Shown here piece after piece: positions 18,601-25,737 of a stretch of 64,000 bases of DNA. Where the stretch lies: the NCBI RefSeq assembly GCF_001513785.1, contig NZ_LNQS01000001.1, forward strand, positions 1,178,001 to 1,242,000, written 5' to 3'. The stretch is from Rheinheimera sp. EpRS3 (GTDB lineage Bacteria > Pseudomonadota > Gammaproteobacteria > Enterobacterales > Alteromonadaceae). The notes below the pieces were generated by a model, which worked only from the letters and a program-made list of their open reading frames with translations, ran no database searches and was not told the DNA's origin. Made by a program: the position numbers and the translations under genes. Numbering within the stretch: position 1 is the first letter of the stretch; every line of letters starts with the position of its first letter.

Positions 18601-19563
18601 ATGAGTGATCAAGCAGAAGAAGAATGCAAATGCCCACCACCGGGTTTACCGGCGTATATGGGTACTTTTGCCGATTTAATGGCGCTGTTAATGTGCTTTT
18701 TCGTCCTGCTGCTGGCATTTTCAGAAATGGATGTGCTGAAGTTTAAACAGATTGCCGGCTCAATGAAATTTGCCTTTGGTGTGCAAAATAAAATTGAAGT
18801 AGAGGATATTCCCAAAGGCACCAGCGTAATTGCGATGGAGTTTCGCCCTGGTCGCCCCGATCCAACGCCTATTGAAACTTTGCAACAGCAAACGATTGAA
18901 ATTACCCAGCAGGTAATTGAATTTCAGGCTGGCGAGGAAGATTCTGCCGGCGGGCGACAAGAGCAGCGCGAAGACTTAAGCGGTGGCCAGTCGGTTAGTA
19001 ATGCTGAAGAAATTATGGATGGTGAATCTGCGGCGGCAGCAGCCGAAGCACAGGCGGCGCAGGAGCAAACCAATGAAATGGTGAAAAAGCTGGCCGAGCA
19101 ACTACAGCAGCAAATTGTTGATGGCGCTATAGAGCTGGAATCTCTGGGCCAGCAAATTATTATCCGTATTCGTGAAAACGGCTCATTCCCATCGGGTTCA
19201 TCCTTTTTGCAACCCAGGTTTAAACCGATAGTGCAGCGTATTGGTACTTTGCTAAATGAAGTACCCGGCGAAATTACTGTAACCGGCCATACCGATGATA
19301 TTCAGGTATCTGACGAGTTACACAGCAATAACTGGGATTTATCGGCCAAACGCGCCGTATCAGTCGCCACCGAAATGGTAAAAGCAACCGGCTTTGACCG
19401 TACCCGTTTAGTTGTAGTAGGGCATGCAGACACCAAGCCGTTAGTACCTAATGACACTGAGCAGGGCCGGCGGCGCAACCGCAGGGTTGAAATTGCCATT
19501 ATGCAGGGTAAAGCCAAAGAGTCAGACCCTATAAGCCTGGAGCCACCCAGCGAGCAGCCATAA
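18601..19563 (+). CDS. pomB: Flagellar motor stator protein PomB (MotB family)
   Basis: A 320-residue protein with one N-terminal membrane helix (about 20-42) containing the ion-binding aspartate (D25 in GTFADLMALLMCFFVLLLAF). A long acidic, Glu/Gln/Ala-rich linker (about 80-165) precedes a C-terminal OmpA-like peptidoglycan-binding domain (ITVTGHTDDI, SNNWDLSAKRAVSVA, GRRRNRRVEIAI). It anchors the stator to the cell wall. The cysteine pair CKC near residue 9 is unusual but lies on the cytoplasmic side before the helix. A hairpin terminator follows closely. Confidence 0.95.
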   Translation: MSDQAEEECKCPPPGLPAYMGTFADLMALLMCFFVLLLAFSEMDVLKFKQIAGSMKFAFGVQNKIEVEDIPKGTSVIAMEFRPGRPDPTPIETLQQQTIEITQQVIEFQAGEEDSAGGRQEQREDLSGGQSVSNAEEIMDGESAAAAAEAQAAQEQTNEMVKKLAEQLQQQIVDGAIELESLGQQIIIRIRENGSFPSGSSFLQPRFKPIVQRIGTLLNEVPGEITVTGHTDDIQVSDELHSNNWDLSAKRAVSVATEMVKATGFDRTRLVVVGHADTKPLVPNDTEQGRRRNRRVEIAIMQGKAKESDPISLEPPSEQP

Positions 19564-19575
19564 CCATCCTCAGCA

Positions 19576-19632
19576 GTGCGCAGATTAGGTCTTTCTGCAC
19601 AGATCCGCTATAATCTGCGCCACTTTTTTTCC
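19576..19632 (+). terminator. Terminator of pomAB overlapping a TATAAT element
   Basis: GCGCAGATTA (19578-19587) and TAATCTGCGC (19611-19620) are a perfect 10-bp inverted repeat, followed after CAC by seven Ts. The right arm contains part of TATAAT (19609-19614), a perfect -10 hexamer positioned about 40 bases before the thiI start, so the same DNA may end one transcript and begin the next. The -35 would be TTAGGT (19585-19590, 18-base spacer), which is weak. Confidence 0.65.
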
Positions 19633-19654
19633 TGCTAAACAATGCTGCTGCCTG

Positions 19655-21127
19655 ATGATTGAATTTCTTATCAAATTACACCCCGAAATCGCTATTAAAA
19701 GTAAATCGGTGCGCAAACGCCAAACGCTGTTATTGGAGCGTAACCTTAAAACCATTCTGCTACAGGTTGATGCCGGTGTTGAAGTGAGTAATAACTTCGA
19801 TCACCTTACAGTGCGCTGTGACACTACAGGTGATGCTGTGCAACAGGAAGCGCTGCGCCAGCGCTTAATTGACCGTCTGGGGTGTATTCCGGGCATTGTT
19901 TATTTTGCTGAGATGCAGTCGGGCGGCTTCAGCTCATTGCACGATATTTTTGAGCAGGTACTGGCGGTATATGCGCCGCAGCTGGAACATAAAACCTTTA
20001 GTGTGCGCGTGCGCCGCAGTGGTAATCATGAATTTACCTCAATCGAAGCCGAGCGCTATATTGGCGGTGGTTTAAACCAGCATGTTGCCAGTGCCAAAGT
20101 GCAGCTGAAAAAACCGGATTTGGTGGTCACGCTGGAAATCAGAAAAGATCGGCTGATTATGGTGCGTAAGATGCACCAGGGCATGGGCGGTTTTCCGCTG
20201 CCATCGCAATCAGATGTGCTATCACTGATCTCCGGTGGCTACGATTCTGCCGTGGCTAGCTACCTGATGATCCGCAAAGGCCTGCGCACGCATTACCTGT
20301 TTTTTAACCTCGGTGGTGCGGCACACGAGGCCGGTGTGCGGGAAATGGCCTTTCATATCTGGCAAAAATACAGCTTGTCGCACAAGGTGAAATTTGTCAG
20401 CGTCAACTTTGCTCCGGTAGTAGATCAGATTCTGGAAACCATCGACAATGGCTTAATGGGCGTGGTGCTCAAGCGTATGATGATGCGCGCGGCCAGCGAC
20501 GTAGCAGATAGCCTGGGCATTAAAGCCATCGTTACCGGTGAAAGTATCGGCCAGGTATCCAGCCAGACCATTACCAATTTAAACGTAATAGACCGGGTTA
20601 CGGAAATGTTGATCCTGCGGCCGCTGATTTATCAGGACAAGCAAGAAATTATTGACATGTGCCGCAAAATTGGTGCTGAAGATATTGCCAAAAGTATGCC
20701 GGAATATTGCGGTGTTATATCGAAAAAGCCCACGGTGAATGCGGTATTATCAGAAGTGTTGGCTAACGAGCAGAAGTTTGATTTTACTGTGCTGGAGCAG
20801 GCGGTGAAAGCGGCAAAAGTGCTGGATATCCGTACGATAGATTATCAGGCCGAACAACAGGCGCATGTGGTGACTGAACTGGCACAGCTGCCTGCCGATG
20901 CAGTAGTGCTGGATATTCGCAGCCCGGAAGAAACCGATATTAAACCGCTGACAGTTGAGGGGCATAACGTGGTTGAACTGCCATTTTTCCGTCTGGCATC
21001 GCAGTTTGCTAGCCTTGATCAGAGCAAACAATACTATTTTTACTGTGAGCGCGGCGTCATGAGCCGTTTGCAGGCTGTGGTATTGCAGGAGCAGGGCTTT
21101 AATAACGTATCGGTATACCGGCCTTAA
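19655..21127 (+). CDS. thiI: tRNA 4-thiouridine synthase / thiamine sulfur-carrier protein ThiI
   Basis: A 490-residue enzyme that thiolates U8 of tRNA and supplies sulfur for the thiamine thiazole. It has an N-terminal ferredoxin-like/THUMP region (to about 165), a PP-loop ATP-pyrophosphatase domain (SLISGGYDSAVASYLMIRKG near 190), MPEYCGVISKKPTV with the conserved cysteine, and a C-terminal rhodanese domain ending YFYCERGVMSRLQ with the persulfide cysteine. The rhodanese extension is the form needed for both activities. The minus-strand panE gene converges with only two bases between stop codons. Confidence 0.97.
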   Translation: MIEFLIKLHPEIAIKSKSVRKRQTLLLERNLKTILLQVDAGVEVSNNFDHLTVRCDTTGDAVQQEALRQRLIDRLGCIPGIVYFAEMQSGGFSSLHDIFEQVLAVYAPQLEHKTFSVRVRRSGNHEFTSIEAERYIGGGLNQHVASAKVQLKKPDLVVTLEIRKDRLIMVRKMHQGMGGFPLPSQSDVLSLISGGYDSAVASYLMIRKGLRTHYLFFNLGGAAHEAGVREMAFHIWQKYSLSHKVKFVSVNFAPVVDQILETIDNGLMGVVLKRMMMRAASDVADSLGIKAIVTGESIGQVSSQTITNLNVIDRVTEMLILRPLIYQDKQEIIDMCRKIGAEDIAKSMPEYCGVISKKPTVNAVLSEVLANEQKFDFTVLEQAVKAAKVLDIRTIDYQAEQQAHVVTELAQLPADAVVLDIRSPEETDIKPLTVEGHNVVELPFFRLASQFASLDQSKQYYFYCERGVMSRLQAVVLQEQGFNNVSVYRP

Positions 21128-21129
21128 TA

Positions 21130-22026
21130 TTATGCACGGTGCTGCAATTGCAGCACCTGCTGCATCAGTTGCGTATTAAACGGCACAGCAATGTTATACC
21201 GTGCCGCCTGGGTAACGATATAGCCATTGATGGCGTCTATTTCGGTACGGCGTTTATGGATAATATCCTGTTGCATTGACGAGAAGTTCGCTGCAGTGCT
21301 TTGGATAACTTGCTGCACTTTTTCCAGCATTTGCGCGTATTGCAGCGGATAACCTGTCGCTTCTGCCACCTGGCATACTTCGGCCAGGATCTGATTTATC
21401 TGCTGTTGATACTGTACTTTTGCCAGCTCACCATTGTTGCAGTTATACAGTGCTGTCAGCGGGTTTATTACCGCATTAATTGCCAGCTTGTGCCATAAAA
21501 ACGGCACAATATTGTCTGTTAGTGTAACCGGCCCAAGGGCAACATCCATCGCCTGCTGCACCGCTAAATGCTGATTTTTCGCTGCCGCGTTTAACGGCGC
21601 CAAGACGCTTTGGCCTTGCCCGGTGTGGTGCACCGTAGCGTCTTGTTTTAGTGCACCATGGGTTGTGGTGATAAACCACAACCCATGCGCTGGGCCAATC
21701 AAAGGTAAAATGTGTTCTGTAGCAGCCATGCCATTGTGGCTCAGTACCAGTTGCGCATCAGGTGTCAAGACGGGCAACAATGCCTGTACCGCAGAGAGCA
21801 CAGCATAGCTTTTTACCGGAATTAATACGGCTGTAAGGGGCGCAGTAGCGTAGGCAAAATGAAGGGGGTGCTGATTAAAGCAGATATCAACCGGTGCAGG
21901 TTGTCTTAACCAGAGTTGTACCGGCCAGCCTGCCAGTTTAAAGCGGCTGGCAGCCAGTAAGCCTATTGCGCCCTGGCCGACAACCGTCCAGCTTAACGCT
22001 GGCTGCGCGGGCGAATTTTGTGCCAC
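21130..22026 (-). CDS. panE: 2-dehydropantoate 2-reductase
   Basis: About 298 residues; reduces ketopantoate to pantoate with NADPH for coenzyme A synthesis. The Rossmann glycine motif reads VVGQGAIGLLA, and the catalytic region is LWHKLAINAVINPLTALYNCNNGEL (Lys) and HKRRTEIDAINGY (Glu), both well conserved. The start is uncertain: no ATG lies just before the glycine motif. GTG at 22026 is the nearest candidate and lies inside the VanZ-like gene, which ends at 21993; a GTG at 22083 is also open. Translation is therefore probably coupled to the upstream gene. Confidence 0.88.
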   Translation of the reverse strand: MAQNSPAQPALSWTVVGQGAIGLLAASRFKLAGWPVQLWLRQPAPVDICFNQHPLHFAYATAPLTAVLIPVKSYAVLSAVQALLPVLTPDAQLVLSHNGMAATEHILPLIGPAHGLWFITTTHGALKQDATVHHTGQGQSVLAPLNAAAKNQHLAVQQAMDVALGPVTLTDNIVPFLWHKLAINAVINPLTALYNCNNGELAKVQYQQQINQILAEVCQVAEATGYPLQYAQMLEKVQQVIQSTAANFSSMQQDIIHKRRTEIDAINGYIVTQAARYNIAVPFNTQLMQQVLQLQHRA

Positions 22027-22349
22027 AGGGCCCGCACCAGATAAAAACTGACTATGCCGACAAGATCTGCCAGTAAATCCCACCAGTCGCCGTTACGGCG
22101 GGTAAAGTAGTGTTGCGACAGTTCAATAGCACCGCCGTATGCACCCAGCAATATAAAGGCCAGCCAGGGGCTGAGTTTAAAGCCTTTCCACAGCAAGGCG
22201 CTTAATATGGCAAAGATACCAAAGTGCGCCACTTTATCTAAATGGGCTATGCCGCCACCAATGCGGTGGCCGCTTAATTCAGCCAAAAAGCTTGCAGTAG
22301 CCACGGCAAAGCAAAAAACACACAACCAGCGATAAAATGTTTGCGACAC
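21993..22349 (-). CDS. VanZ-like small membrane protein
   Basis: About 118 residues with three to four hydrophobic segments (YRWLCVFCFAVATASFL, VAHFGIFAILSALLW, WLAFILLGAYGGAIE, LLADLVGIVSFYLV). The HLDKVAHFGIFAILSALLW and GAIELSQHYFTRRNGDWWDLLADLVGI blocks match the VanZ-like family, whose function is unknown outside the teicoplanin-resistance prototype. I prefer the GTG at 22349 because GGGGG lies five bases upstream; a GTG at 22406 is also open. It overlaps panE and diverges from yajQ. Confidence 0.75.
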   Translation of the reverse strand: MSQTFYRWLCVFCFAVATASFLAELSGHRIGGGIAHLDKVAHFGIFAILSALLWKGFKLSPWLAFILLGAYGGAIELSQHYFTRRNGDWWDLLADLVGIVSFYLVRALWHKIRPRSQR

Positions 22350-22442
22350 AAAGACCCCCGAAGATATATGGCGCTCGGATTGTAGCAGTTTTCTGGTTAT
22401 AATCACCAGCAGACAGAATGGCTTATGATTAGGAGATGCTGC

Positions 22443-22925
22443 ATGCCCTCATTTGATATCGTTTCAGAAGTAGATCAGCAAGAAGTGCTGAACGCCGTGG
22501 AAAACGCTAACCGCGAACTGGATACCCGGTTTGACTTCCGTGGTGTGCAGGCCGAATTTTCATTGAAAGATAAAGTGATTACCATGAAAGCTGAAGCTGA
22601 GTTTCAGTTGCAGCAAATGCTGGAAATTTTTCTCGCCAAGGCGGTAAAGCGCAGCCTGGACGTGCGCTCATTTAAAGAGGGCGATGTAGTGCACTCTGGC
22701 AAAACCTACAGCCAAAGCTTAAGCCTGCTGCAGGGTATTGAACAGGACATGGCCAAAAAGCTGGTCAAGCTGATTAAAGATAACAAGCTAAAAGTGCAGG
22801 CCGCTATTCAGGGCGATCAGGTGCGGGTAACGGGTAAAAAACGTGATGATTTACAAGAGGCTATGGCTTTAGTGCGCGCCAGCGAGCTGGAACAGGCGTT
22901 TCAGTTTACTAATTTCAGAGATTAG
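22443..22925 (+). CDS. yajQ: YajQ family nucleotide-binding protein
   Basis: A 160-residue cytoplasmic protein beginning [22 protein letters not shown], with DTRFDFRG and the C-terminal [33 protein letters not shown]. YajQ-family proteins have been reported to bind c-di-GMP in Xanthomonas and to bind RNA/tRNA in E. coli; the role here is unknown. ATG 22443 is preceded by AGGAG (22431-22435); an ATG 18 bases upstream is open but has no ribosome site. Its presence beside several GGDEF/EAL genes in this window is suggestive only. Confidence 0.94.
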   Translation: MPSFDIVSEVDQQEVLNAVENANRELDTRFDFRGVQAEFSLKDKVITMKAEAEFQLQQMLEIFLAKAVKRSLDVRSFKEGDVVHSGKTYSQSLSLLQGIEQDMAKKLVKLIKDNKLKVQAAIQGDQVRVTGKKRDDLQEAMALVRASELEQAFQFTNFRD

Positions 22926-22970
22926 TCTGAAAAACGCTATGCCGATTGGCTTTAGCCGTCTGGATTGCTG

Positions 22971-22998
22971 TTGACTTTTAATTTCCCCACGCTACACT
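22971..22998 (+). promoter_or_regulatory. Candidate promoter for the cobalamin riboswitch-btuB transcript
   Basis: TTGACT (22971-22976), a 16-base spacer, then TACACT (22993-22998). Transcription would start near 23005, just before the riboswitch. Five of six bases match at -35. Confidence 0.5.
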
Positions 22999-23002
22999 GC
23001 AG

Positions 23003-23029
23003 GCGGCTCCGACAGGGAGCCGCTTTTTC
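23003..23029 (+). terminator. Terminator-like hairpin just upstream of the riboswitch aptamer
   Basis: GCGGCTCC (23003-23010) pairs perfectly with GGAGCCGC (23016-23023) over GACAG, followed by TTTTTCT. It looks like the yajQ terminator, 77 bases after that stop, yet it lies downstream of the best candidate promoter for btuB. It may be a boundary terminator or a 5' stabilising stem. Confidence 0.6.
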
Positions 23030-23234
23030 TGGTGCTGCAGGCAACTGCAGGTAAACGGGAATCTGGTGTAATCCAGAGCTGCCCCCGCAACGGTAAACAA
23101 CTGAACTGTGTTCAATGCCACTGTCCAAAGATGGGAAGGCGAGCACAGGCGCAAGCAGGTTGTCAGCCCGGAGACCGGCCGGAAAAAAACCTTCAACATT
23201 ATTAAATGTGCGGTGGGCACATTTTCGGAGCCTA
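23028..23234 (+). ncRNA. Cobalamin (AdoCbl) riboswitch controlling btuB
   Basis: The conserved core is plain: GGGAA (23057-23061), GGTG and AATCC around 23064-23074, AGCTGCCCCCGCAACGGTAA (about 23077-23096), and the B12 box GTCAGCCCGGAGACCGGCC (23162-23180). A 6-bp hairpin with a GCAA tetraloop (23035-23050) fits one aptamer helix. The expression platform is AAATGTGC (23204-23211) with GCACATTT (23217-23224) over GGTGG, directly before the SD CGGAG (23226-23230) and the btuB ATG. CCCGC in the aptamer loop (23084-23088) can pair with GTGGG of the platform (23213-23217), the kissing-loop contact known for this class. B12 binding should hold the ribosome site closed. Confidence 0.93.
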
Positions 23235-23235
23235 T

Positions 23236-25026
23236 ATGTTTAAACCTGCTTTTGCGGCCGTGCTGGTCGCATCTTGCTGCTCTGCTGCAGCTGACACTAC
23301 TGAATACTCTAATCTTGAACATATCAGTATTTATGCTAACCGCACGGCAACGCCGCAGCAAGACGTGCTAGCCAGCGTAACGGTGCTGGAGCGTGACGAT
23401 ATCGTTGCGCGCCAGGCCAATGATTTACCCGCTTTACTGGCGCAACTGCCAGGCATTAATTTATCCCGCGATGGTGGCCGGGGCCAAAACAGCAGTGTTT
23501 ATATCCGCGGCGGTAATACCGGCCACACTTTGGTGATTATTGACGGCGTGCGCAGTGGCTCGGCTACGTTGGGTTATAAAACACTGTCCATGTTACCGCT
23601 GGAGCTGATCGAACGAATTGAAGTAGTACGCGGCCCACGCGCAGCCTGGTATGGCTCGGATGCATTATCCGGTGTTATTGCTATTACTACCCGGCGTAGC
23701 AATACGGTAGAGCTGAACGCTAACGTTGGCAGTGACGGTCAGGCGGGTACAGATATCAGTTTAAGCCACACTGTAGATCAACTGACTTTACGCGCCACAG
23801 CCGGTACCAGCCGTGCCGACGGTTACAACGTGCAGCCGGCACAAGATCCAGATCGGGATGGATATAATCAGAAATTTGTTAAAGTAGCAGCCGATTACCA
23901 GAGTGAACTCGGCTTATGGAGCGCTCAGGCAGATGTTAACTCAGGTTTTTATCAGTTTGATACCGATTTCGGCAGCGAAGATGAAGCTGACACCTTAAGC
24001 CGGGCTTACTTGCTGGGTTGGCAACATCAATTGGGGCAGTGGCAGCATCAGGCTCAACTGAGCCGTAATCTCGACAGCGATACAACTTTCGGCCCTGATT
24101 CACGTAGCCCCTTTGTTACTGAACGCGACGAGTTTAACTATCAGGCTGCTACCGATATAACAGACACTTTCAGTTTTGTCGGTGGCGTGAACTGGTACCA
24201 TGAACAAGTTGATCAGTCAGCGACGGCGTATGAAGAAACCAGCCGCATTAACCGCGCTATATTCGGTGGCGTCAATTACCAGTGCAGTGCGCTACAACTC
24301 GAAGCTGCAGTGCGCCGCGATCTTGTGAGTCAGTATGGCGGGCAAAACACCTGGCAACTGGCGGCTGGTTATCAGTTGGCAGAGCACTGGCTAATACGTG
24401 CAAGCCGCGGCAGCGCATTTAAACTACCTACCTTTAACGAGCTGTATTATCCGGGTTTTGCTAACCCGGATCTCCAGCCGCAGGAATCTATATCCGATGA
24501 ATTAGCGTTGGTTTACCAAGGTGATGTGCTGACAGCAGAACTTGCGTGGTTTGATCGTGATGTAACCAACCTGATCCTGGCTGGCGAAGATCAAGCTGAA
24601 AATGTACTGCTGGCAACTGTGCAGGGTATTGAGTTCAGTATTAAACAGCAGTGGCAGCAATATGGCAGCCAGTTTACCTATACCTGGCTGGATACTGAAA
24701 ACCGTACCAGCGGGAAAAAACTGGAGCGCAGGCCGGAGAATACGATTAATTGGCGTGGCAGTTATGACGCCGATAAATGGTCAGCATTTGTTACAGCTGA
24801 CTATCAAAGCGCTACCTATCAAGGTGCTGACTGGACAACAGGCGGTGATCGTCCTGATGCTGCGGCACATACGTTATGGGGCTTAGGGGCGAGTTATACG
24901 GTATCACCGGCATTAACTCTGCGTGCCAAAGTCGATAACCTGTTTGATAAAGACTATTACACCAGTCATGGTTATGCCACTCAAGGCACTAACTTTGGTC
25001 TTAGTGTTAGCTATACACCGCAGTAA
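23236..25026 (+). CDS. btuB: TonB-dependent vitamin B12 outer-membrane receptor BtuB
   Basis: A 596-residue outer-membrane transporter for cobalamin. A signal peptide (FKPAFAAVLVASCCSAAA) and a short TonB-box-like segment (EHISIYANRT) precede the plug domain (LLAQLPGINLSRDGGRGQNSS, VRGPRAAWYGSDALSGVIAITT) and a 22-strand-type barrel ending NFGLSVSYTPQ. Sequence and length follow E. coli BtuB closely. The ATG at 23236 is chosen because it follows the riboswitch platform and SD; an ATG 30 bases earlier lies inside the regulatory hairpin. The upstream riboswitch independently supports B12 as substrate. No btuF/C/D genes are in the window. Confidence 0.96.
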   Translation: MFKPAFAAVLVASCCSAAADTTEYSNLEHISIYANRTATPQQDVLASVTVLERDDIVARQANDLPALLAQLPGINLSRDGGRGQNSSVYIRGGNTGHTLVIIDGVRSGSATLGYKTLSMLPLELIERIEVVRGPRAAWYGSDALSGVIAITTRRSNTVELNANVGSDGQAGTDISLSHTVDQLTLRATAGTSRADGYNVQPAQDPDRDGYNQKFVKVAADYQSELGLWSAQADVNSGFYQFDTDFGSEDEADTLSRAYLLGWQHQLGQWQHQAQLSRNLDSDTTFGPDSRSPFVTERDEFNYQAATDITDTFSFVGGVNWYHEQVDQSATAYEETSRINRAIFGGVNYQCSALQLEAAVRRDLVSQYGGQNTWQLAAGYQLAEHWLIRASRGSAFKLPTFNELYYPGFANPDLQPQESISDELALVYQGDVLTAELAWFDRDVTNLILAGEDQAENVLLATVQGIEFSIKQQWQQYGSQFTYTWLDTENRTSGKKLERRPENTINWRGSYDADKWSAFVTADYQSATYQGADWTTGGDRPDAAAHTLWGLGASYTVSPALTLRAKVDNLFDKDYYTSHGYATQGTNFGLSVSYTPQ

Positions 25027-25036
25027 ATGCAGTTGT

Positions 25037-25068
25037 GAGAAAAGCGTGCTTAGGCACGCTTTGCTAAT
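25037..25068. terminator. Bidirectional terminator between btuB and msrA
   Basis: AAAGCGTGC (25041-25049) pairs perfectly with GCACGCTTT (25054-25062), loop TTAG. The minus-strand product is followed by TTCTC after the T-rich arm; the plus strand by GCTAATTTTG. It serves two convergent genes. Confidence 0.7.
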
Positions 25069-25603
25069 TTTGTTTTAGCATTTTAGTGTAGTTTTGTCTG
25101 AACTTGGCCATCTTCGGTGCCACAATAAACTGGCAATAGCCTTGCTCGGGGTGTTGCAAAAAGTAGCCCTGATGGTACTCCTCAGCCACGTAAAACGGGC
25201 CTGCCGGGCTAACCTCTGTCACAATGCGCTGGGTAAATACCTGGGTACGCTCAAGCTCTGCCATTACGCCGCGCACCAGTTGTAACTGTTCATCATTATG
25301 ATAAAACACCACAGAGCGGTACTGGGTGCCAACATCATTACCCTGACGGTTTAACTGGGTAGGATCATGCAAACTGAAAAAAATCAGACAGAGTTGCTCA
25401 AAACTTATGATATTGCTTTCAAATTGCACCTGCACCACTTCGGCATGGCCAGTGTCACCCCGGCATACCTGTTCGTAGGTAGGAAAACTGTTTTCACCAC
25501 CCATATAACCACTTAAGGCCTGAATAACGCCGCTAAGCTGGTTCATTGCGGCCTCTAAGCACCAAAAACAGCCTGCACCAAAAGTCGCCGTTTGTATTGC
25601 CAT
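25064..25603 (-). CDS. msrA: Peptide methionine sulfoxide reductase MsrA
   Basis: A 179-residue enzyme that repairs oxidised methionine (S-sulfoxide) in proteins. The catalytic motif GAGCFWCLEAAMNQL is at residues 9-23, followed by SGYMGGENSFPTYEQVCRGDTGHAEVVQV and EEYHQGYF. Most family members have resolving cysteines near the C-terminus; here a cysteine occurs in GYCQFIVAPK. The gene is monocistronic and no signal peptide is present, so it is cytoplasmic. Confidence 0.96.
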   Translation of the reverse strand: MAIQTATFGAGCFWCLEAAMNQLSGVIQALSGYMGGENSFPTYEQVCRGDTGHAEVVQVQFESNIISFEQLCLIFFSLHDPTQLNRQGNDVGTQYRSVVFYHNDEQLQLVRGVMAELERTQVFTQRIVTEVSPAGPFYVAEEYHQGYFLQHPEQGYCQFIVAPKMAKFRQNYTKMLKQN

Positions 25604-25737
25604 ATCATCTCTCCTGTGGCCCAGTTCTTGTAGCCCAATACTGAATGTATCCTAACATTAGGGTATGCACCAGTTTATACCGGCAATACGCCAAAGCCTT
25701 GTGTAGCGATCAGAACGGTTAGCTACAGTGTGTCATT

